Source: Oscillospiraceae bacterium (GTDB taxonomy: Bacteria > Bacillota > Clostridia > Oscillospirales > UBA644). From it: a stretch of 64,000 nt of DNA. Shown here piece after piece: positions 43,767 to 51,853 of the stretch; position 1 is the first letter of the stretch; each line of letters starts with the position of its first letter. The notes under the pieces were generated by a model. The model was not told the origin of the DNA, made no database searches, and worked only from the letters and a program-made list of their open reading frames with translations. The stretch lies in contig SVMT01000004.1 of the NCBI GenBank assembly GCA_015067305.1, forward strand, positions 50,370 to 114,369, written 5' to 3'. Position numbers and translations under genes: made by a program.

Positions 43767-45971
43767 TTATTTTGCTTCGTAAATTATGAGTTCGGATGTA
43801 AGCGTTCCTGGTAATCTGATTTTAAGTCCGTTGTTTATCATTTCAAAACCGCTTATCTCCACTTTGGCGCCGCTGTTGTCGAAGGTTACATCGTATTTCA
43901 TGGAAGAGTCAATTCCCTTGGGATATACGGTGATGAATTCCTCGTCGCCTGCATCCGCAAGCTTGAAAATTCCGATAACACCGTGTTTGCAGTCTTCTGA
44001 TGCTCTTTCGAGTATTGCAGTTCCCTGAGGCTGTTCTACTGCAATTTCCGCACCTTCGTAACCATTGATGAGTTCCGGTGTGTGGTGGAAATATTTGCTT
44101 TCTCTGATATAAGGACGGATATGTTCTTTGTAAATATCAAATGTGTGCTTTACAAGAGCTATCTGAGCGGGGTTCATTTCGCTTCCTACGCAGTTGTAGT
44201 CATTGGTTGTGGGTCTTCCGAAGATCGTGTTTCTTACCTGGAAGTCAAGAGACGCTCTTGTGTGGCAGTTCATACCGCTAAGAAGTCTGTCTACAACTTC
44301 GGGAGGAAGAGCCATTGTCATACCGTTTGTAATTGCAAGGGATCTGGGCGCTACGTTCCAGTCTGAAACCCATGTATGAGTGAAGTTTGAAACAAATTCG
44401 ATATCGGTTCTGCCGCCACCGCCTGCGCAGTTTTCAAAAATAACGTTGGGGAAACGTCTCTTCAATCTGTGGTACATTGCGTTTGTGTTCTGATAGTATC
44501 TGACGTAAGCATTTTCTGTGCCGTATCCGTTATCGTATCTGTTGAGGAGATCGTCTGTTCCAAGGTTGTAGTCAAGTCTGAAAAGGTCACATTGGTACTC
44601 TTCAATAACTCTGATAAGCTCAGCTTCTACCCATGCAGCAGCTTCGGGATCAGCCATATTGATCTGGGAGTTGCTGTTTTCGTTTTTATAAGGTTTGGAA
44701 ATCCATTCTGAATGTTCTTTGAATGCCTTTGATTTGTTTCCCAGTCTTTCAATATCCATCCACAGACCGAACATGAGACCCTTAGAGTGCGCGTAATCTC
44801 TGACTTCTGCGATTCCGTTGGGATATCTTTCAGAATCAGGATACCAGTCACCCGTACGACCCCACCATTCCTGAACTGCAGTACCTAAGGGACAGGACCA
44901 ACCTGCGTCGATTATCATTGTCTCTCCGCCGACAGCCGCAATAGTGTCAATGAAGTGTTTTGTTGCTTTAACGTCCATGATTCTTTCGGGACCCATTCCG
45001 CCTTCAACCCAACCGATTCTTCCGAGAACGTCAGGTGCAGTGAAAACTGTTTTGCGGATATGTTTATGCATATGATTTACTGCGTCGTCAAGGTCCCCAT
45101 TTATCATGCCGATATGAACTTTCGGGGTTTCAAAGCTTTCATTTTGTGAAAGGATTATTATAGGTTTCTGTGAGGCCATTTCCATTCGGAATGAAAGTCG
45201 TGCATTTGCGCTTTCTTCGTGGTCGTTAAAGAAACTGAACTTGTAACCGCCTGTCCAACCCATCTGAGCTACCATCATTGTTCCCAAAAGGTTGTTTCTG
45301 ATCATAAAGAAAGGCTGACGGTATCTTTCGTTCATGTATTTTCCACCAAAGGAATATTCTGCCGCAGGAAGATCCTGCCACTTGAAATAACCCTCATGTC
45401 CCCATGCTGTCTGATCCATATAGCCGAGAGAGTATATCTTATTGCGCTTGGGAGCACCTTTCATGTAATCCTTCCAGCCTTCAACAACTTCAATACCGCC
45501 GCACATCGGTGCTGCAACGTTGATGTTTATGGGCTTGTCGGAGTTGTTGATAACTTCTATCCAACGTGTGAATATCGGTGTTCCGTCAAGAATTGTGTGA
45601 ACCTTTGCTGTAAGATCTTTTACAGTACTTTTGAGAGTTACGATTGCATGGGTGAGTGGTTCGTTTGTTTTTTCAGCAGTTTCTTCAAACTGTTCGAATC
45701 CTGCGAAGTCCCAGTCCCAGCTGAGAGAAACACCGTCGGCTTCTATGTCAAAGGACTGTGGTTCACGGAATTTGTTATTGTCGAGTCTTGTAGGCATATC
45801 ATCAAGGACATTGAGCATATAGCCTGCGGTGTTCCACCCTGCAGACATATATCTTCCGTGACGGAAAGTTTCTTCGTAAACAGTCATACCTGTTCGGTAA
45901 CAGATAAACTTCTGATCTCCGTCAATGAAATGAATGTTTCTGAAATTAGCCTTTTCAATTATCTGGTTCAT
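43767..45971 (-). CDS. GH36-type alpha-galactosidase
   Basis: A 734-residue cytoplasmic clan GH-D glycosidase. The barrel starts near 310; IIDAGW (353-358), FRLDYN with candidate nucleophile Asp467, ENCAGGGGRTD (513-523) and VSDWNV with candidate acid/base Asp537 match the GH36 order, although the nucleophile motif differs from the usual KWD. The N-terminal beta-supersandwich (1-300) and a C-terminal beta domain are present. It is the last gene of the galacturonate operon, 16 bp from uxaC, so pectin side chains or another galactoside are likely substrates. AAAAAGGAT precedes the start. Confidence 0.85.
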   Translation of the reverse strand: MNQIIEKANFRNIHFIDGDQKFICYRTGMTVYEETFRHGRYMSAGWNTAGYMLNVLDDMPTRLDNNKFREPQSFDIEADGVSLSWDWDFAGFEQFEETAEKTNEPLTHAIVTLKSTVKDLTAKVHTILDGTPIFTRWIEVINNSDKPININVAAPMCGGIEVVEGWKDYMKGAPKRNKIYSLGYMDQTAWGHEGYFKWQDLPAAEYSFGGKYMNERYRQPFFMIRNNLLGTMMVAQMGWTGGYKFSFFNDHEESANARLSFRMEMASQKPIIILSQNESFETPKVHIGMINGDLDDAVNHMHKHIRKTVFTAPDVLGRIGWVEGGMGPERIMDVKATKHFIDTIAAVGGETMIIDAGWSCPLGTAVQEWWGRTGDWYPDSERYPNGIAEVRDYAHSKGLMFGLWMDIERLGNKSKAFKEHSEWISKPYKNENSNSQINMADPEAAAWVEAELIRVIEEYQCDLFRLDYNLGTDDLLNRYDNGYGTENAYVRYYQNTNAMYHRLKRRFPNVIFENCAGGGGRTDIEFVSNFTHTWVSDWNVAPRSLAITNGMTMALPPEVVDRLLSGMNCHTRASLDFQVRNTIFGRPTTNDYNCVGSEMNPAQIALVKHTFDIYKEHIRPYIRESKYFHHTPELINGYEGAEIAVEQPQGTAILERASEDCKHGVIGIFKLADAGDEEFITVYPKGIDSSMKYDVTFDNSGAKVEISGFEMINNGLKIRLPGTLTSELIIYEAK

Positions 45972-45987
45972 ATTGTTTTAATCCTTT

Positions 45988-47346
45988 TTAGAAGTTGAAG
46001 TAATTCTTTGCGTTGTAATAGCATACTCCTGCAACAATTTTTTCAAGAGCTTTCATATCAGCGGGATATTCTCCGTCGTCAACCCATGTGCCAATAAGGT
46101 TGCAAAGGATTCTTCTGAAGTATTCGTGTCTGGGGTAGGAAACAAAGCTTCTGCTGTCTGTGAGCATACCTACGAATCTGGAGATCATGCCGAGATTTGC
46201 AAGGGAGCACATCTGATTTACCATACCGTCTCTCTGGTCGTTGAACCACCAACCGGAACCGAACTGGATCTTGCCTGCTGTGGGCGCTTTCTGGAAGTTT
46301 CCGAGCATTGTGCCGAGAACATAGTTATCCTTGGGATTCAATGTGTAGAGGATAGTCTTGGGAAGACAGTCGTCGTATTCAAGATTGTTCATGAATGCGG
46401 AAAGCGGTTCTGCAATAGCAAGGTCATTGATCGAGTCGAAACCTGTATCGGGACCAAGCTTTTCAAACATTCTCTTGTTGTTGTTTCTCAATGCGCCGAT
46501 GTGGATCTGCATTGTCCATCCGAGACGTGCGTATTCTTTGGCGCAAACTTTGAAGATCGCTGTTTTGAAGCTGTCAATTTCGTACTGTGTAAGAGCTTCA
46601 CCGTTCATTCTCTTTTCAAAAGCAGCAGCGGCATCTCCTGTAGCAAAAGGAACATATCCCATAGCGTGGTCGGAAAGGCGGCAACCCATTGATGCGAAGA
46701 ATTCGATTCTTGAAACTATCCATGCAACGAGTTCGTCATAAGTCTTAACGCCAATCATTTCAATGTAGGGGATAAATGTATCGTTTGCGATCTCAACTGC
46801 TTTGTCGGGTCTGAAAGTGGGGAGTATCTTTGTTGAGAAATCTTTCATCTGTGCGTGATATTCAAGTGTGTCTGCAGGGTCGTCTGTTGTGCAGATAACT
46901 TCAACATTGGAACGTTTAATGAGGTTCTGTGCGCTGAATTCGGGCAGTGCAAGTTTTTCATTACAAATATTCCATATCATTTCGCAAGTGTCTTCATTCA
47001 GAGGTTCGTCAATGTCGAAATATCTCTTGAGTTCGAGATGTGTCCAATGATAGAGGGGATTTCCGATAAGCATTGGCATTGTAGCCGCGAAGGCCTTGAA
47101 TTTCTCATATTCATCAGCGTTGCCTGTTATAAGTTCTTCGGGAACACCGTTTGTGCGGAGCTGTCTCCATTTGTAGTGGTCTCCACCGAGGAAAAGATCA
47201 AATGCATTTCTGAATTTGTAGTCTTCAGCTATCTGCTTCGGAGAAAGGTGGCAGTGGTAGTCGATAATGGGAAGGTCTTTTACCATTGCATAAAGTTTTT
47301 TGCCCGTTTCGGACTTGATCATAAAATTGTCGTTAATAATGCTCAT
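45988..47346 (-). CDS. uxaC: Glucuronate/galacturonate isomerase
   Basis: A 452-residue enzyme that isomerises D-galacturonate to D-tagaturonate and D-glucuronate to D-fructuronate. It is a TIM-barrel protein of the amidohydrolase type with the HxH pair in DYHCHLSP (His31, His33) and QIHIGALRNN in the C-terminal half. The length is close to the usual 465-470. It overlaps uxaA by 4 bp. Confidence 0.95.
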   Translation of the reverse strand: MSIINDNFMIKSETGKKLYAMVKDLPIIDYHCHLSPKQIAEDYKFRNAFDLFLGGDHYKWRQLRTNGVPEELITGNADEYEKFKAFAATMPMLIGNPLYHWTHLELKRYFDIDEPLNEDTCEMIWNICNEKLALPEFSAQNLIKRSNVEVICTTDDPADTLEYHAQMKDFSTKILPTFRPDKAVEIANDTFIPYIEMIGVKTYDELVAWIVSRIEFFASMGCRLSDHAMGYVPFATGDAAAAFEKRMNGEALTQYEIDSFKTAIFKVCAKEYARLGWTMQIHIGALRNNNKRMFEKLGPDTGFDSINDLAIAEPLSAFMNNLEYDDCLPKTILYTLNPKDNYVLGTMLGNFQKAPTAGKIQFGSGWWFNDQRDGMVNQMCSLANLGMISRFVGMLTDSRSFVSYPRHEYFRRILCNLIGTWVDDGEYPADMKALEKIVAGVCYYNAKNYFNF

Positions 47347-48713
47347 AATGTAACTCCATCCTTAAATATTGATATTTCTCTATAATTATTTATTTCGTTT
47401 TTTGTTTCTTCTCCCGATGCAACAGATAAAATATAATCGAAAAGTTCATCTGTCAGCGGTTTTCCTTCGAGAGTCGGAGATGCGTCAAAATCTATCCAAT
47501 TTGATTTCTTTTCAGCAAGTGCTTTATTGGTAGATATTTTTACTGTCGGTACAGGGCTTCCTATGGGAGTTCCTCTTCCTGTTGTAAAAAGGATCATATG
47601 GACTCCGGCTGCCATGAGGTTTGTGATTGCAACTGCGTCATTTCCTGGACCGTTCAGAAGTGAAAGTCCGTTTTTCGTCAGTCTGTCACCATAGTTTAAA
47701 ACATCTACGACAGGTGCAAGACCCCCTTTTTGGATACAACCCAAAGACTTTTCTTCAAGTGTTGTGATACCACCTTCTTTATTTCCGGGTGAAGGGTTTT
47801 CGTATACAACCTGGCCGTGTCTGCGGAAATAATCCTTGAACTCATTTATAAGGTCAACTGTTTTATTGAAGATGTTTTCATTTATGCAACGCTTCATCAG
47901 CAGATGCTCTGCACCAAACATTTCGGGAACTTCTGTCAGAACACAACTTCCGCCCATTGAGATGAGTCTGTCGCTTACTCTTCCCACAAGGGGATTTGCT
48001 GTGATTCCGCTGTATCCGTCACTTCCTCCGCATTTCAATCCGAGTTTTAATTCAGCAACGGGAACGGGCTGTCTTTGGAATTTTGAGGCGTATTCTTTCA
48101 GTTCATTTATCAGCTTTACGCCTTCTTCGATCTCATCTTCAACATCCTGAGTATTGAGGAATCTGACTCTTTCGGGATCGTATTCTCCTAAAACTTTTTT
48201 GAATTCACCGATATTGTTGTTTTCACAGCCGAGACCGAGAACAAGAACACCTCCAGCATTTGGATGATTTACCATACCGCAGAGAATTTTCTGTGTAACA
48301 GACATATCATCACCAAGCTGAGAGCATCCGTTAGGATGAGGAAAACTCAAAGCTCCTGTAAGTTGGGAGAGTTTTTCAGCAACTTTGTTTACACAAACAA
48401 CAGTATTTACTATCCAGATGTCATTTCTGATACCTATTTCACCGTTTTTACGAATGTATCCCATAAAGGTCGGTATATTTTCCGCTTTTTCAGTTGGTTT
48501 AAAATTGGGTTCATATAGGTATTCAAGATTGTCTCCGAGATTTGTTGCCATGTTGTGAGAGTGAACATGGTCTCCTGTTTTAATATCTTCTGTTGCGCGT
48601 CCTATTGGCTGACCGTATTTTATTATATCAGAATTTTTGGGAATATCGCAGAGTGCATATTTGTGCCCATTTTTAAGGTCAACTTCAACATTGTCATGAT
48701 CATGAATCCGCAT
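47343..48713 (-). CDS. uxaA: Altronate dehydratase
   Basis: A 456-residue iron-dependent enzyme converting D-altronate to 2-keto-3-deoxygluconate. The N-terminal SAF domain (about 1-75, NVEVDLKNG, GDHVHSHNMAT) and the catalytic UxaA domain (GYIRKNGEIGIRND, KCGGSDGYSGI, FTTGRGTPIGSPVPTVKIST) are fused in one chain as in E. coli UxaA (about 495 residues). It overlaps uxaB by 14 bp and uxaC by 4 bp, so the three are tightly coupled. No KDG kinase or aldolase gene is in the window. Confidence 0.95.
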   Translation of the reverse strand: MRIHDHDNVEVDLKNGHKYALCDIPKNSDIIKYGQPIGRATEDIKTGDHVHSHNMATNLGDNLEYLYEPNFKPTEKAENIPTFMGYIRKNGEIGIRNDIWIVNTVVCVNKVAEKLSQLTGALSFPHPNGCSQLGDDMSVTQKILCGMVNHPNAGGVLVLGLGCENNNIGEFKKVLGEYDPERVRFLNTQDVEDEIEEGVKLINELKEYASKFQRQPVPVAELKLGLKCGGSDGYSGITANPLVGRVSDRLISMGGSCVLTEVPEMFGAEHLLMKRCINENIFNKTVDLINEFKDYFRRHGQVVYENPSPGNKEGGITTLEEKSLGCIQKGGLAPVVDVLNYGDRLTKNGLSLLNGPGNDAVAITNLMAAGVHMILFTTGRGTPIGSPVPTVKISTNKALAEKKSNWIDFDASPTLEGKPLTDELFDYILSVASGEETKNEINNYREISIFKDGVTL

Positions 48714-49989
48714 ATTTTTTTACCTCATCTGCAAGGAAAGACAGATCCTGACTCCAGAATTTTTCATTTGCGAGAATTTCTTCCACAGTCGCTTTTTTCA
48801 TGAAATCAACAATTTCAGGTGCATCATTTGTCATGTCCGTTCTGTAAAAATCAATAAGCTTTGCAAATGAGAAAAGAAGCGTTTCGGGCATTTTATTGAA
48901 GCGTTTTATGTATTCCAAAATTGAGGGGAGAACCCTTACTTTGAATTTACTTACAGAATTTAACGCGATAGCTGAAAGATAATGCTTGATGTACGGATTA
49001 GAAAAACGCTCAATAACGCTGTTTGCATAGGCTTCAAGCTCGTCTTTCGGAAGATCAAGAGTTGGAATTATCTCTTCAAAAACACACTTTTCGAGGTGTT
49101 TTCTCATTTTATCATTGTCCATACAGCTCTTTACCGTATCAAGTCCGCTCAGAAGTGCATAGGGAACCATCGAAGTATGCGCACCGTTGAGGATTCGTAC
49201 TTTTCTTGTGCGGTACATTTCAAGCTTATCTTTTGTTACGATTACATTAAGATCTGCTTTTGAGAAAGGAAGCTCTTTTTCGATATCGTATTCAGTTTCG
49301 ATTACCCACAAATGGAAAAATTCCGATGTGTTAAGCATTTTATCCTCATAACCGAGGTCAATATTTTCGTCTTTAGGGAATCCCGTATTTATTCTGTCAA
49401 CAAGTGTATTGCAGAACACATTTTCGGTTTCCACCCAATTCTTGAATTCATTTCCGAGGTTCCAAATATCTGCATACTGCAAAACGGTTTTTTTCAAGTT
49501 GTCACCGTTTTTGTCGATAAGCTCGCAGGGGAGAACGATAAAACCGTTCAATTTCAGCCCGAAACGTTTATAAAGAAGCTGAGTGAGCTTTGCAGGGAAA
49601 GATTTCGGAGGAGCGTCGTCCAATTTATCATTCTCTTCGAAGCAAATACCGGCTTCCGTAGTGTTTGAAATGATAAATCTGAAATCGGGATTTTCCGCAA
49701 GTTTCAGGTATTCATCGTAATTTTCGTAAGGTTTGACACATCTTGAAATAACATCAACAACAGTTTTTTCGACACCCTCAATGCCTCGTATAAGGTGAGT
49801 GTAAACACAGTTCTGCTGTGCAAGAATATCGCAAAGTCCGTCTTTTATGGGCTGAACGACTACGACACTTCCGCAGAAATCAGTCTTCTCGTTAAGCTTT
49901 TGGATCATCCAGTCTGCGAAACCTCTCAGAAAACCGCCTTCACCGAATTGAATGACCTTTTCGGGACGAATGGGCTTGTTGAATTCCAT
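48700..49989 (-). CDS. uxaB: Tagaturonate reductase
   Basis: A 429-residue polyol-dehydrogenase family enzyme reducing D-tagaturonate to D-altronate with NADH. It has an N-terminal Rossmann motif FGEGGFLRGFADW (16-28), SNTTEAGI, LPCELIDKNGD, and the C-terminal mannitol-dehydrogenase domain with VRILNGAHTSMVP. The length is slightly shorter than E. coli UxaB (483). It is the first gene of the operon uxaB-uxaA-uxaC-GH36; AAAGGATA precedes the ATG. Confidence 0.93.
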   Translation of the reverse strand: MEFNKPIRPEKVIQFGEGGFLRGFADWMIQKLNEKTDFCGSVVVVQPIKDGLCDILAQQNCVYTHLIRGIEGVEKTVVDVISRCVKPYENYDEYLKLAENPDFRFIISNTTEAGICFEENDKLDDAPPKSFPAKLTQLLYKRFGLKLNGFIVLPCELIDKNGDNLKKTVLQYADIWNLGNEFKNWVETENVFCNTLVDRINTGFPKDENIDLGYEDKMLNTSEFFHLWVIETEYDIEKELPFSKADLNVIVTKDKLEMYRTRKVRILNGAHTSMVPYALLSGLDTVKSCMDNDKMRKHLEKCVFEEIIPTLDLPKDELEAYANSVIERFSNPYIKHYLSAIALNSVSKFKVRVLPSILEYIKRFNKMPETLLFSFAKLIDFYRTDMTNDAPEIVDFMKKATVEEILANEKFWSQDLSFLADEVKKYADS

Positions 49990-50040
49990 ATATTTTATCC
50001 TTTCATTATCTGTAATTGTTTGAATTATGCTGAGGATTTG

Positions 50041-50066
50041 TATAATAATTACTTTAGATTATTATA
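50041..50066 (-). promoter_or_regulatory. Candidate operator at the uxaB promoter
   Basis: Perfect inverted repeat TATAATAAT/ATTATTATA (50041-50049 with 50058-50066), spacing 8 bp, overlapping the -10 box. A GntR- or LacI-type regulator could bind it. Its AT richness weakens the case. Confidence 0.4.
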
Positions 50067-50089
50067 CCATAGCTGAGTTGAAAAATCAA
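50061..50089 (-). promoter_or_regulatory. Sigma-A promoter of the galacturonate operon
   Basis: TTGATT (50089-50084), 17-bp spacer, TATAAT (50066-50061) preceded by TGG on the minus strand. Confidence 0.7.
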
Positions 50090-50126
50090 TAGTTTAAGTA
50101 AAAAAGACATGATTTTTCATAAATTA

Positions 50127-50150
50127 AAGGACGGAGAGATCTCCGTCCTT
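50127..50150. terminator. Hairpin between the surface protein gene and the uxa operon
   Basis: Perfect 10-bp stem AAGGACGGAG/CTCCGTCCTT (50127-50136 with 50141-50150) with AGAT loop. The T-run on the minus strand is weak. Confidence 0.65.
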
Positions 50151-50157
50151 AATTATA

Positions 50158-51189
50158 TTATTGGGCTTTTATCTTTTTAAGTGCAAAGAAGGAAGTTACG
50201 GCAGTCAAGACCAATAGGAAATACCATACGATATTTGAATCTGAAGTATTAGGGTTTACGCCATCAATATATATGGTTTCGGAAAGATTTTCACCAACTT
50301 CAATGGTTATTGGTCTCTGTGCAACAAAATTTCCGTCTTTATCATATTCATTGACCATTGCGAACGCTGAACCTTCGCAAGTTTCAGCGTTGAATTTAGT
50401 GACTTCAATGTCATATTTTGTGAATGTATAACCTGTTGTATTGATATCGGACGGTGTTTCAACGATATATTTTTCATATCCGACATTCAGGTTTTCCGAT
50501 ATCATATATCCGAGTATTGCTCTGTAGGCGAACCCTTCGAAAATATTTCGTGATTGTACCCACGAATCATCAAAGTCTTTTGCAAACCCTATATTTTCAT
50601 AGAATCCCGCATAGGAAACTTTCCATTCGCCGCCGATTTTCACGATTTCGCTGTAACAGCAAATATGATCCGAATAGCCTACCAACTGTTTAAACAGTAT
50701 CCTGTCATCTGTTACGGATTCAACAATGATTTCATCTTGCAAACCACCCTCAGTTATTCCGGCTTCAAAACATTGAGCATACAGATCACCGTTTATGTTT
50801 AAGTAGTAGGGGTATGTAATAACATATGGAGTGACCTGACAACTGAAAATATGCATAACTACCTGGGGAGCTGCGTACTCGAGCAGGTATTTTTTAGCAT
50901 CTTCAAATTTTATGCGCCCCTCAGTTCTCGCTTTATAAAACTCCCATGTTTTTATACCTAATTTAGGTGTTTCAGGGTTCGGGAATGAAAGCCCTTGTCC
51001 ATCATATATCATGCAAAAGAGTTCTGAATCGTATAACGCAGGCAATATTCCTTCGTGAAATTTTGAAAAAGCTTCGTCTACGGCTTCTTGTATCTCATCT
51101 GTTGTTTCGGTTTTTGCTGCTACAGGCAGACATAATATGATCATAATTATACCGACAAGTACAGTAGAAATAAACTTTTTAATTTTCAT
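50158..51189 (-). CDS. Secreted surface protein with a sortase-like C-terminal tail
   Basis: A 343-residue protein of unknown function. A signal peptide (about 1-25, hydrophobic VLVGIIMIILCLPVAA) is followed by an extracellular domain. The C-terminus reads NPNTSDS, a hydrophobic stretch of about 20 residues and the basic end KKIKAQ, the layout of a cell-wall sorting signal with a non-LPxTG motif. No sortase gene is near. The start at 51189 is chosen for AAGGAG and the signal peptide. It lies 32 bp after a small membrane protein gene in the same operon as GH78. Confidence 0.78.
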   Translation of the reverse strand: MKIKKFISTVLVGIIMIILCLPVAAKTETTDEIQEAVDEAFSKFHEGILPALYDSELFCMIYDGQGLSFPNPETPKLGIKTWEFYKARTEGRIKFEDAKKYLLEYAAPQVVMHIFSCQVTPYVITYPYYLNINGDLYAQCFEAGITEGGLQDEIIVESVTDDRILFKQLVGYSDHICCYSEIVKIGGEWKVSYAGFYENIGFAKDFDDSWVQSRNIFEGFAYRAILGYMISENLNVGYEKYIVETPSDINTTGYTFTKYDIEVTKFNAETCEGSAFAMVNEYDKDGNFVAQRPITIEVGENLSETIYIDGVNPNTSDSNIVWYFLLVLTAVTSFFALKKIKAQ

Positions 51190-51221
51190 TGAAATGGTCT
51201 CCTTATTGTTATGCAAGATAA

Positions 51222-51812
51222 TTATTCATCAATTTTTATACTGTCTTGCCATGATTTCTTTTTTATTTCTTCTTCAACTAATACCGTTTCCAGGTCCTGA
51301 GATTCAAATGCCGGAGTTTCCTTTATACGTTGCTGTCTGCCTCTGAATAATCCCAACAGTCTTACTGCTGTAATGAACGGAATTACGCCGATATTTATGA
51401 AATATGAAGGCATTAAGCCGTTCTCTTCTATTATATCCAGACAATACAGGATTCCGTATACCATATATCCGTTGTAGAAAAATTGATAAAATATATTCTG
51501 AATATTTTTCCCTGCAAATGCTAATAAGAATGACAATATTAAGTATATTACACCGCCAATAACGGTACCTTCTATCTGTGCTTTTTTGTCAAATTTCAAC
51601 TTTCCCGTTGTTATGTAACCGTCTGTTTTTGCCAAAAGGTAAGTAGCTATAAAGTATAGGATCAATGTAATTATAAACGACAGGGCAAGGCGCGTATTGT
51701 ATGATAACATAACAAGAAAATTTGTAACGAAATTTATGTAGCCGTTGATATGCATGGCGAAAAATGAGAAAATTGCAAGCAGACCTAATGTTTTAAATGT
51801 TATTTTGGGCAT
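51222..51812 (-). CDS. Multi-pass membrane protein of unknown function
   Basis: A 196-residue protein with about five hydrophobic segments (near 8-25, 30-60, 83-102, 107-125 and 135-153) and a charged, Glu/Lys-rich C-terminal tail (about 160-196), probably cytoplasmic. No family was recognised. TGGAGAA precedes the ATG. It lies between GH78 and the sortase-like surface protein, all minus strand, so it may assist export, anchoring or sensing. Confidence 0.72.
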   Translation of the reverse strand: MPKITFKTLGLLAIFSFFAMHINGYINFVTNFLVMLSYNTRLALSFIITLILYFIATYLLAKTDGYITTGKLKFDKKAQIEGTVIGGVIYLILSFLLAFAGKNIQNIFYQFFYNGYMVYGILYCLDIIEENGLMPSYFINIGVIPFITAVRLLGLFRGRQQRIKETPAFESQDLETVLVEEEIKKKSWQDSIKIDE

Positions 51813-51853
51813 TTTAAATTCTCCATTCTACTGCCTGATAGCAGTATAAATAC

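Noticed and set aside
45219..45998. 259-codon open frame antisense to the GH36 gene
   Set aside because: Entirely within a well-supported glycosidase gene, with a composition typical of reverse-frame shadows.
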